Assembly (NCBI GenBank): GCA_965644315.1
Contig: CBFFRQ010000052.1
Location: forward strand, 62,001-126,000
Reading direction: 5' to 3'
DNA length: 64,000 nucleotides
Source: Caecitellus pseudoparvulus
Lineage: Eukaryota > Bigyra: Bicosoecida
Under the pieces are notes generated by a model, which saw nothing but the letters and a program-made list of their open reading frames with translations, was not told the DNA's origin and ran no database searches. The stretch's first letter is position 1. The number at the start of each line of letters is the position of its first letter. Positions 54,737 to 62,451 of the stretch are shown piece after piece. Made by a program: the position numbers and the translations under genes.

Positions 54737-57157
54737 CTAGGCCTGTGCCGCGCTGTGGACGCGTCGCCTGGCGGCTCGGCCAGGCTGCGGCAAGGCTGCG
54801 CCGTGGTGCACCCGGGCCAGTGCAGACATGGTGCGGGCCGGCGCCAGTCCGCCCCCTACATCGCTGTGGCCATAACCCACAGAGCTCTGCCTGCTCTTTG
54901 CTCGCAGATGCGTGGCCCCTCGCCGGGCCCGTGCCGAGGCTGGTCGGGTGAGGGCCGGCTTGCCTGCAGGTGCCCGGACACCTCTGGGGCGGCTGGGCTG
55001 GGCAGCGTGCGCGGCGGAGGCGGGGCGCCTGCGACGGGCAGTGCGCAGGAGGGCCTTCACCGTGCCCCCTTCCTGCAGCAGGGAGCCCAGCGCAGCGCCC
55101 CGGGCCGACTGTGGCCTCTCTCGCCTGGCGCCTCGCACCAGTGCAGCGGACACGGGGCGAGCGAGAGTGGCGCCGGCGCGCCCCCCCCCTCGGCATGCCT
55201 GGATGAAGGCAATGCCGCCACCAGGCCCAGCGGCACCCTTGGCCATGTCTGCGGCCGTCTCAGGCACCGGCTCCGTTGGTGCATCACCTGGTGTGGCGGC
55301 GGCGGCGGCGGCGTCGCTTGTGTGGGTGCAGCTGCCCAGCGGGGCGTTGGCTCGACGAGTGGCCTGCGTGTGGGTCATGTCTGTGCTGAAGAGGGCATTG
55401 GCCAGGTCCTCCGCGTAGGAATCTGAGTGTTCCAGCCTCACGTCGGAGAAAGCCCCGTCCAGTGCGATGCCATCACCAGCCCCTGGCTCTGCTCGGGCTG
55501 TGGCCGTGGCAGGCGGCACTTGCTGCTGCCTCACCGAGTGCTCAACTTCTAGTTCCTGCGGTGGGGCAGGTGCAGGGCTGCCCTGCTCTTGCCCACCCCT
55601 CCCTGCCTCTCCGAACGTCGCTGTGCCCTGCAGCAGGGACAGCAGGTACAGGGAGCCTTGCACGCTGCCGCTGGGGCCACTTGGCCCTCCTGCCGCCTCC
55701 CGCGAGTGCTGGGCACGCCGGGCCCTGGCCGCTGCCAGCTTGGCTTGGGCACGCTGGAAGGCAGTGGGGGGCAGTTGGTTCCCCGCCACTCCCAGGCCCT
55801 GGGCGTGGGCGTGGAAGACGGCCTTGGACGAGCCACCGGGGATCCACGGCTCGGCGGTGTCCCCAGCGCTGGCGTCGCTGCGGCGGGAAGACCGAGGTCG
55901 AATGCGCTGCAGCTGACCTACCTGTACGTGAGCAATGCCTCGGCGGGGGGCAGGGGCGTGTGTGGGGGCTTCACTTCGGTCTGCACCGCTCACGTCGCTG
56001 AAACCCGCAGAGCTGCTGATGAAGCTGCGGCAGTCGTCGTCATGGGCGGGGATGGAGAAGTCCACGGCGGTGCGGGCCTCACCTGGTGCCTTGTCCGATG
56101 GAGGCGCGGTGTCCTGGCCTGCTGTGTGGGGCTGTGGCTGCTGCCGTCGGTGGGCCAGTGCGTGCAGAAGCGCTGCCTCAGGTTCGTCGCCAGCAGGCAG
56201 CAGCCCTCTGTGCTTGGGCGACTCTGGGTCCCGGGGCAGACGCAGGGGCTGGATGGGGTAGTACCCCGTCGCGGGGTGGCCATGTGCTCCGCCGGCCTCC
56301 GCCCGTCGCCCCTTGCCTTGATCACGATGCTTGGGGGACTGGCGCCCCAAGGCGTTCTCGACGAGGGACGGGCCCGGCGTGTCAAAACGCAGGCGGTGAG
56401 GCACTGCAGGGGCGGTGGAGGGTGTGGCGCTCTGCTGGGCTGCGGACTGGGCTGGTGTGGAGGAGGGGGGGGCCGCTGGGGTGGGCGAGGGGCTCCTGAG
56501 TGGGCCGCTGCGCATGCCTCGCACTGCTGTGCCAGAGACGGCCACCATCTCAGCGGCGCCGTGGAAGAGTTGCAGGGCTCTGGACAGCGGCGCGCGCTCG
56601 CCAGGGACGGGGGAGCCAGTGGCTATCAGGCGCTGGCGATTGCGCTTGCGAGCCAGCTTGCTGAGGTAGAGCAGGGTGGGGCTGAGGCCCCCCGCGGCGT
56701 GGCCGGCCCGCGCCGCAGGCAGGTCCTCTTCGTCTTGCAGCGCATCTGCAGTGCTTGGCTGGCGGTGCAGGGGGCTCCACGTTGCTCCGTCGAACTCCAT
56801 GGCATGTCCCTCTGGATTGCGGTGTGGGGCCGTCTCCACCATGAGCGGGCCTCGCCAGGAGGACGCCCTGGGGCGCATGTTCTTGGGGCTGTTGCTCTCC
56901 CGCGAAGTGTACTCGGACAGCTCCTTGGCTGGGATGAAGTCTGTGCGCAGCTGCAGTTCCCGTGTCTGCAGGTATGACTCCCGCTTGGCTCGCGCAGCCG
57001 GCACAGCCAGCGTTACGTCGTCTTCCAGCGACACATCCCGCAGGACGCGAGTGCGGCGATGGCGAGAGTCCCCCTCAAACGTCTCTTCACGACTACTGTC
57101 GGCAGCAGCAGCGCCAAACGCCTCGCTGAACACGGGGTCGGTGCGCACGGTCAACAT
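54737..57157 (-). CDS. Disordered protein with repeated RPxSA motifs
   Basis: A single 806-aa frame from ATG 57157. I recognise no folded domain. It is Pro/Ser/Ala/Arg-rich, with short charged segments: RESYLQTRELQLRTDFIPA near residue 60, SPTLLYLSKLARKRNRQRLI near 160, and an acidic AHDDDCRSFISSSAGFSDV around 375. The C-terminal about 150 residues are basic and contain four RPxSA-type motifs (ARPVSA, ERPQSA, RRPASA, TRPASA). Such motifs recur in ciliary and microtubule-associated proteins of protists, as far as I recall, so a cytoskeletal role is a guess. The frame overlaps long antisense ORFs because of its high GC content, but this strand has the first ATG, a normal stop and fits the gene spacing. 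Confidence 0.6.
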   Translation of the reverse strand: MLTVRTDPVFSEAFGAAAADSSREETFEGDSRHRRTRVLRDVSLEDDVTLAVPAARAKRESYLQTRELQLRTDFIPAKELSEYTSRESNSPKNMRPRASSWRGPLMVETAPHRNPEGHAMEFDGATWSPLHRQPSTADALQDEEDLPAARAGHAAGGLSPTLLYLSKLARKRNRQRLIATGSPVPGERAPLSRALQLFHGAAEMVAVSGTAVRGMRSGPLRSPSPTPAAPPSSTPAQSAAQQSATPSTAPAVPHRLRFDTPGPSLVENALGRQSPKHRDQGKGRRAEAGGAHGHPATGYYPIQPLRLPRDPESPKHRGLLPAGDEPEAALLHALAHRRQQPQPHTAGQDTAPPSDKAPGEARTAVDFSIPAHDDDCRSFISSSAGFSDVSGADRSEAPTHAPAPRRGIAHVQVGQLQRIRPRSSRRSDASAGDTAEPWIPGGSSKAVFHAHAQGLGVAGNQLPPTAFQRAQAKLAAARARRAQHSREAAGGPSGPSGSVQGSLYLLSLLQGTATFGEAGRGGQEQGSPAPAPPQELEVEHSVRQQQVPPATATARAEPGAGDGIALDGAFSDVRLEHSDSYAEDLANALFSTDMTHTQATRRANAPLGSCTHTSDAAAAAATPGDAPTEPVPETAADMAKGAAGPGGGIAFIQACRGGGRAGATLARPVSAALVRGARRERPQSARGAALGSLLQEGGTVKALLRTARRRRPASAAHAAQPSRPRGVRAPAGKPALTRPASARARRGATHLRAKSRQSSVGYGHSDVGGGLAPARTMSALARVHHGAALPQPGRAARRRVHSAAQA

Positions 57158-57317
57158 TGCGGAGGCAGCGCTGGTCGCAACGCGACCTCATGTGGTGCAG
57201 TGCTCGTTCCGCCCACAGCGTGCTGAGACTGGGCAATAAGGAATGGTGGTGGGGGCAAGCCTCGTGATTTTTGCATTTCGCATCATGCGCTCATTTGCAT
57301 TTTCTCTCTCCCCGCCC

Positions 57318-58329
57318 TCAGTCCAAGTGAGCTTGGAAAGCTGCTTTGCAGCTCTCGAAGAGCGCGAAAGAGATGGCGGTCATGGGCGCGCTGAAGGCCA
57401 TGCGGGCCCCTGCGCCACGGAAGAGCGCCAGGGGGCCCTCGTCAGCAGCGACACTGGTCAAGGCGTGCCACACACCCCGGTAGCCGTACGCCATGGGGCC
57501 GACGCCGCCCGCCGCTCGCTGCACTTGCAGGCGGAGCTTGGCCAAATCCAGGGGAGTGGTGAGCCAGGCAGCTCCCGCCCCAGCCCCTGCCCCAATTGCC
57601 GCGTACATGTACGGCGGCAGTGCTGCGTCTGGGTGCGTGTGCCAGGCTCGCCGGGCAGCGGCCTTGCCCTCCTCGTACAGCAGGAAGTACAGCGCGGAGA
57701 AGGGGCCGAAGGAGAGCAGGGTGGCCCAGTACCCTCGGTACAGCCCTGCCAGCCCCTCCCCTGCCATGATGCTGCGCAGAGCGTGGGGGGTAGAGGTGTA
57801 GTAGGTGGCAGAGGCGGCGGCCCCCGACCCCGCCGCCCGCTGCACCTGCATACGCTCCTTCACGACGTCCACAGGCACCCACAGCACGCAGCTGAAGGCC
57901 TCTGCGACCAGACCAGCCAGCAGGTGCGGCACGGCCTCCACTCGGGACATGGCAGGGAGGCTGGACTTGAGCGCGTCACGCGCCACTTCGTACGAGGTGA
58001 AGTACAGCATGGCCGCCGGCGCACCCAGCACGGCGGTGATGCTGAAACCACGGTACAGGCCAGCCAGGCCTTCCTTGGCTGCTACCCGCCGCAGGGCTTG
58101 GAGGACGCCTGTGTACTCGGCTGTCGCCGTGCCGCTCACTTGCACCTGCATGCGAGCTTTGACGGTGTCCAGCGGGTGACAGGGGATACGGGCGAGGATG
58201 CCGCTGGCTGCCGAGCCCTGTACTAGATAGGGGAGAGTGAGTGGGCATGTGTGGCGTGCACGGGCAGCCTGTGCGTGTGTTCCGTACCAGCATTGTGGCC
58301 AGGTATGAGGGTTCCTGCGGAAATTGCAT
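57318..58329 (-). CDS. Mitochondrial carrier family (SLC25) transporter
   Basis: Exon 1 (58329-58288) encodes MQFPQEPSYLATML. A 70-bp intron (58287-58218) follows, then exon 2 (58217-57318), for 313 aa, the normal size of the family. Three repeats each carry the carrier signature P-x-D/E-x-x-K/R: HPLDTVKARMQ, VPVDVVKERMQ and TPLDLAKLRLQ. Each is followed by the G-x-x-x-LYRG or LFRG element (GLAGLYRGF, GLAGLYRGYW, LALFRGAGAR). Six membrane helices are expected in the inner mitochondrial membrane. The substrate cannot be read from these motifs. The acceptor is chosen as GTACAG because it keeps phase 0 and gives GSAASGILARIPCHPLD, a usual first-helix sequence. The alternative TAG three bases upstream of that would break the frame. 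Confidence 0.9.
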
Positions 58330-58761
58330 CACAGCACATCATGCACCACGCCCACGTCACCAGCTGGTGGGGCACGTACCTTTGCTCTTTCCTCTGCACC
58401 ACTCATATCAACTAATTTGGCGAAATCAGAGGGGGCAACTTACCCACTCCGCAGGAGTGTGCTTCGGCCTCAGCTGCACACTCGTAAGCTGGAGGAGGGA
58501 ATCGGCAGACGTGCGCAGGGCCCCCCTCGCCAAGTGGACAGCGCACCTCGCAAGGCCGCTATTCAAGGCCGGTGAGCACTTCCCAAGTTTGCAAGGACAC
58601 ACTGCTCCCCGGGGTACAGTGGTCGATCGGTTGTGTTGGTACCGCTGGATTGGTGGGTGCTTTCTGGCTGCGGATTTTGCCCTCCATTCCCTCGGCAGGC
58701 GACTGTGAGGTGTCCTGTTAGCGCGCCTCTTCAAGTTTTCCAAGCCACCCCACTCGCCATC
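58330..58761. promoter_or_regulatory. Intergenic region between divergent carrier and RWD/RING-like genes
   Basis: A 432-bp gap between outward-pointing starts. It presumably contains both promoters. A modestly AT-rich patch lies around 58400-58425 (CATATCAACTAATTTGG). No other structure noticed. Confidence 0.35.
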
Positions 58762-60441
58762 ATGGCATCTGTGCCCCAAGAGTCCTCTGCAGGTCATGAG
58801 GCACCCCCAACAGAGGAGTCTCCCACGTGTGACGGTGATGCAGACCGAGTGGCGCTGTTGCATGAAGAGGTGGATGCAGCATGCGAGCTGGTGCCCGAGG
58901 GGGCCATCCTCACCGACTCACACGGCCTTTTTGCCGTGATGCTAGCGTGTGTACTTCCACCGCTCGCTTTGCCGGCCACACCGCTGCGCCAACCCCGCGC
59001 CCCCCTCCCCCTCCACAGAGCCACCCCCTACCGCAAAGTTCGCTGCCGCATGCAGTGCTTGGCGAGCTTCCCTGCCTCCCCTGTGCACGTGGAGCTGGAC
59101 AGCCCCACCCTGCCGGACATGGTGCTGGCGAAGATGTCCAAGGTGGCCCTCAAGACGGCGGCGGCGTCCCCCCCAGGCCAGCAAATGGCAGCTGTCGTGC
59201 GGTGCCTGCAGACTGTGGTGCAGGACAACAAGCTCCTGGTGGCCATGGACGAGGTGAAGGCCATCAAGGCCCTCGCGGCGGGCATCGCCGACGTCAAGAT
59301 GAACGAGAGCAAGGGCACCGTGCGCGTGCAGACGACGCAGCTCAGGTACTCCTTTACAGTGCGTCAGTGGCCGCCGCTGCTGTCGCTGTGCCGCGCGCTC
59401 ACCTCGCCCCCCCCCCTCTTTCCCCCGGCTCCGCAGTTCTCCATCGTCCTCACAGACGCATACCCAGACAGTGGCGGGCTGGAGATCAAGCTGCACAAGC
59501 ACACCTTCCCCAAGGCGCTTGTGACTGCGTACCTCGCCCAGGCCCGTGAGGTCGTGCGCAGGTGTGTGGCGGGGTATGCGCCCGAAGTGGCCCTGGCCAA
59601 GGCCCTCCCGGTGACGCTGCCTGCACACCTCTCCTACAAGAAAGAAGACTCCCTCGTCTTGACCTCTGACTTCGTACGGGACCTCAAGGGTGACGTGCGT
59701 TTCCTCAAACAGGCGAAGGAGCTCCGGGCGGTGGACGCTGAGCGCAAGCAGGGCAACGCCAAGGAGCACGCCAACACGGCCAAGGTGCGGCGCGAGGCAC
59801 GGCGCAAGCTGAAACGCCTGGCAGCGTCGGAGGCCGCCGCGGAAGACGCCCGCATCGCTGCGCACCGGGCGGAAGTTGAAGCCGCTGCGCAAGCAGCTCT
59901 CACACCCCACAACGAGACGCCCACCAAGAGTCTGTACTGGGTGGTGAAGTACCTCCTTCTGGACTTTGCCCGGGCCCTGCCCGTCATGCGTTGTAAGCTG
60001 TCTGGCCAGCGTTTGCTGCCTGCGGACCCTGCCAAGGCTGCGGCATACCTGGAAGACAAGTCTCACGCGCGGCACCCTGTGCGCCTGGCGTGTGGGCACT
60101 GGTTCCGCCTGCGGCCCCTGCACGCACACATGATCAGCCCACCCTTCGCGCATGCATGTCCGTGGTGTGGTGAGCGCATGTACCACCCCCGCTGGCCAGC
60201 GGAGGCCAAGAAGCTGGAGAAGGCGTGGGGGGCCCGGCTGGCCAAGGAGCGTGAGCTGAGTGAGGTGAGCGACATGCTGGACCTGGGCGCCGAGTTCGGC
60301 GTGCAGGGGCAAGGGGCGGAGGCGCCTGCAGACGGCCTGCACGATAGTGACGAGGAGGAGGACACGAGCGACCTGCCACCAGAGGAGGTGGATGCCGCCG
60401 CCGCCGCCGCCGGCTCCGGTGAGGGGGGTGCTGCCCAGTGA
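58762..60441 (+). CDS. RWD-like protein with a C-terminal RING-like zinc domain
   Basis: ATG 58762 sits in a good start context (CATCATGGCA). The frame to 60441 is open throughout, but two segments look like stopless introns of length 3n: about 58936-59055 (120 bp, ending GCATGCAG) and 59359-59436 (78 bp, GTGCGT...CCGCAG). Removing both gives 493 aa. The N-terminal half then resembles an RWD domain: LHEEVDAACELVPEGAIL, ACLASFP, and SIVLTDAYPDSGGLEIKL with the YP turn. A basic coiled segment (about 300-360) follows. Near residue 400 a RING-like block has RCKLSGQ, LACGHWFRL and HACPWCGERMYHP, with only part of the usual ligands. A Glu/Ala tail ends the protein. RWD-RING proteins are often E3 ligases or their cofactors, but I do not recognise this one. 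Confidence 0.65.
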   Translation: MASVPQESSAGHEAPPTEESPTCDGDADRVALLHEEVDAACELVPEGAILTDSHGLFAVMLACVLPPLALPATPLRQPRAPLPLHRATPYRKVRCRMQCLASFPASPVHVELDSPTLPDMVLAKMSKVALKTAAASPPGQQMAAVVRCLQTVVQDNKLLVAMDEVKAIKALAAGIADVKMNESKGTVRVQTTQLRYSFTVRQWPPLLSLCRALTSPPPLFPPAPQFSIVLTDAYPDSGGLEIKLHKHTFPKALVTAYLAQAREVVRRCVAGYAPEVALAKALPVTLPAHLSYKKEDSLVLTSDFVRDLKGDVRFLKQAKELRAVDAERKQGNAKEHANTAKVRREARRKLKRLAASEAAAEDARIAAHRAEVEAAAQAALTPHNETPTKSLYWVVKYLLLDFARALPVMRCKLSGQRLLPADPAKAAAYLEDKSHARHPVRLACGHWFRLRPLHAHMISPPFAHACPWCGERMYHPRWPAEAKKLEKAWGARLAKERELSEVSDMLDLGAEFGVQGQGAEAPADGLHDSDEEEDTSDLPPEEVDAAAAAAGSGEGGAAQ

Positions 60442-60472
60442 AGCGGTGTATTGTGGGCTGGAGCGTGCGGAA

Positions 60473-61060
60473 TCAGGGGGCACTGGCTGCACCCACGCCT
60501 GCCGTCGTGTCTGGGTGCTGCTGCAGCCATTTGGGGCTGTAGGTGATGGGCACCCGGTCCAGGCGGGCTGCCAGGATGAAGTCGTTGATGGACAGGCCGC
60601 CCAGCGCGTGGGTGAAGAGGGTGATGGTGACGTCCCTGTAGCTGGTGATGGCCAGGTCAGGGTGGTGCTGTGCAGGGCGGGGCGTGCGCTGTGTGGGAGG
60701 CGGCGGGGCCGGCGCCGCCGCAGCAAGCGGCACGCACCCCCTGCTCCTCCGCCACGGCCCCAAAGCCGTTGACGGCGGCCAGGGCGGCAGCGAAGTTCTT
60801 GCAGGTGAAGTGGCGCTGCAGCTTCTTTCCCTCTTCCACCACGTGCCACCTGGGTGGGCACGCCGGCGGGGCTGGCGTGCGTGGCAGGCTGCGGCACCAG
60901 AGCATGCGCCAGCTCACGTGGGGCACAGGGACGCCTTGAGGCTCGTGACAGTCTCCTCGTCCAGAATGGTCAAGTCACCGCCCTTGCTGACACAGGCAAT
61001 CGTCTGCATCTCGTGCAGGGGAGCCCCGCCCACTGCGGCTGTGGCGGCCTCGGCTGCCAT
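60473..61060 (-). CDS. PCBD: Pterin-4a-carbinolamine dehydratase
   Basis: Three exons: 61060-60918, 60849-60738 and 60667-60473. The introns are 68 and 70 bp, giving 149 aa. Residues 48-149 are the PCD fold: WHVVEEGKKLQRHFTCKNF, VAEEQG, then HHPD and TITLFTHALGGLS. The active-site histidines are H86, H87 and H105, in the spacing of the family. The enzyme dehydrates 4a-hydroxytetrahydrobiopterin to recycle the cofactor of aromatic amino acid hydroxylases; in some organisms relatives support molybdopterin or folate chemistry. The first 47 residues (MAAEAATAAVGGAPLHEMQT) form an extension that includes the conserved-looking LTILDEETV helix. The gene is divergent from the thioesterase, with 177 bp between starts. 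Its stop lies 31 bp from that of the RWD/RING-like gene. Confidence 0.92.
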
Positions 61061-61237
61061 GGCAAGGTGTGGGCGTGGTGGGCAGAACCGAGCGGCGTTG
61101 GGGAGTAGGCCTGCAGCTTTTGCCTAGACGGGAATCCAGTCTCGTGCTGCACAATAATTTACCTCGAAACGAAATGCGCGGAATGTAGTTTTTCTGCCGC
61201 ACAGCTCTGCGTGCCCTGCTGTAACCCCGCATGCGCA
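61061..61237. promoter_or_regulatory. Short shared intergenic segment between divergent PCD and thioesterase genes
   Basis: Only 177 bp separates two outward-pointing start codons, so promoter elements and both 5' UTRs must overlap here. A small AT-rich patch (CACAATAATTTACC, about 61147-61163) is the best candidate for a core element. Confidence 0.45.
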
Positions 61238-62337
61238 ATGTTGGCAGCTGCTCTGCGGGCTGCGCCCCGCTGCGCATCCCGAGCCGTGTTTGCCCCCTCC
61301 CGGCGGTTCTTCCACCCAGAGGACGCCCTGCGATTGGAATGCATTGATGTGAATTTATTCCGCGCCCCCAAAGAGCACTTGTGGCGCCCTGTCGCCGCCC
61401 GGGGCGTCTTTGGCGGCCAGATCATCGGACAGGTGCGGAATTCGAAGCGGCCACGGCCGGGCACCCGTCTGCACGAGCTTTCCCTGCCTGCAGGCCATGG
61501 CTGCAGCACATGAAACCATGGAGGCATATGATGACATCTCCATCCACTCCATGCACGGCTACTTTCTCCTGCCAGGCAACCCCGACGCACCCATCCTGTA
61601 CCAGTGAGCGCTGAGCACAGTGCTGGGAAACAGTTGCCCCGTTGCCACCGCCGTCCGCCCTGGTCCCCTCGCGCAGCTTGGACCGGGTCCGGGACGGGAG
61701 GAACTTTGCCACTCGGTCTGTGAAAGCCGTGCAGGCGGGGCAGGCCATCTTCACCGCCGTCATGCAGTTCGCGCGGCCGGAGGAGGGCAAGCTCATGGAG
61801 CACTCCGACGCCATGCCGCACGTGCCGCCCCCCGACGACCTGCCCAGCCTGCCCGAGCGCCTGGGCAGCCTGCGAACCGACCCGCGCATCCCAGACCACC
61901 TGCGAAGCCTGGTGGACAAGTGGCTCACCATGCCCTTCCCCATCGAGCTGCGCCCAGTGCAACCAGTGGTGCCCGACCCCCTGGACCCCGGGCCCCTGCC
62001 CCCCCACCAGCTCATCTGGGTGCGCAGCAAGGTCCCACTAGGGGAGTCTGCTGACATGCACCGCTGCGTGGCGGCCTTCGGCTCCGACTGGCACCTGTGC
62101 ACGACGTCACTGCTGCCACACGGCATGGTGTTCCCCACGCCCGCCTTGAAGATGCTCACGTCCCTGGACCACTCTATGTGGTTCCACGCCCCCTTCCGCG
62201 CCGACGAGTGGATGCTGTACGAGATGCGCTCGCCCCGCGCCGCGGCCGCCCGGGGCTTGAACGTGGGCCGCCTCTTTCGCGCAGACGGCACTCTGGCTGT
62301 GAGTGTGGCGCAGGAGGGCCTCATGCGTCTGCGGTGA
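61238..62337 (+). CDS. ACOT8: Acyl-CoA thioesterase II (ACOT8/TesB type)
   Basis: Three exons: 61238-61432, 61494-61603 and 61677-62337. The introns are 61 and 73 bp, giving 321 aa, almost the length of human ACOT8 (319). The double hot-dog fold shows the usual blocks: RGVFGGQIIGQ, IHSMHGYFLLPGNPDAPILY, HLDRVRDGRNFATRSV, then ASLDHSMWFH-like SLDHSMWFH, DEWMLYEMRSPRAA and LAVSVAQEGLMRLR at the end. It hydrolyses acyl-CoAs to free acid and CoA. Unlike the peroxisomal human enzyme there is no C-terminal SKL. Instead the N terminus (MLAAALRAAPRCASRAVF) is rich in Arg/Ala and looks like a mitochondrial presequence. Splice joins GQAMAAAHE and ILYHLDRV match the family without gaps, so the model is secure. 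Confidence 0.92.
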
Positions 62338-62451
62338 CACGGCCCGCTGTGTCAGGGGGCGGGCAATGCACGGCAGAGACCAAAATCAACCAACCTGCAC
62401 CACCCACGGTGACCCCCAGCACCAACACCGCCCGCCTGTCCTTAGCACAGC

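Noticed and set aside
58942-60897. 651-codon minus-strand ORF
   Set aside because: It spans two real genes on opposite strands and is Arg/His/Gly-rich; the RWD/RING-like and PCD exon models explain both.
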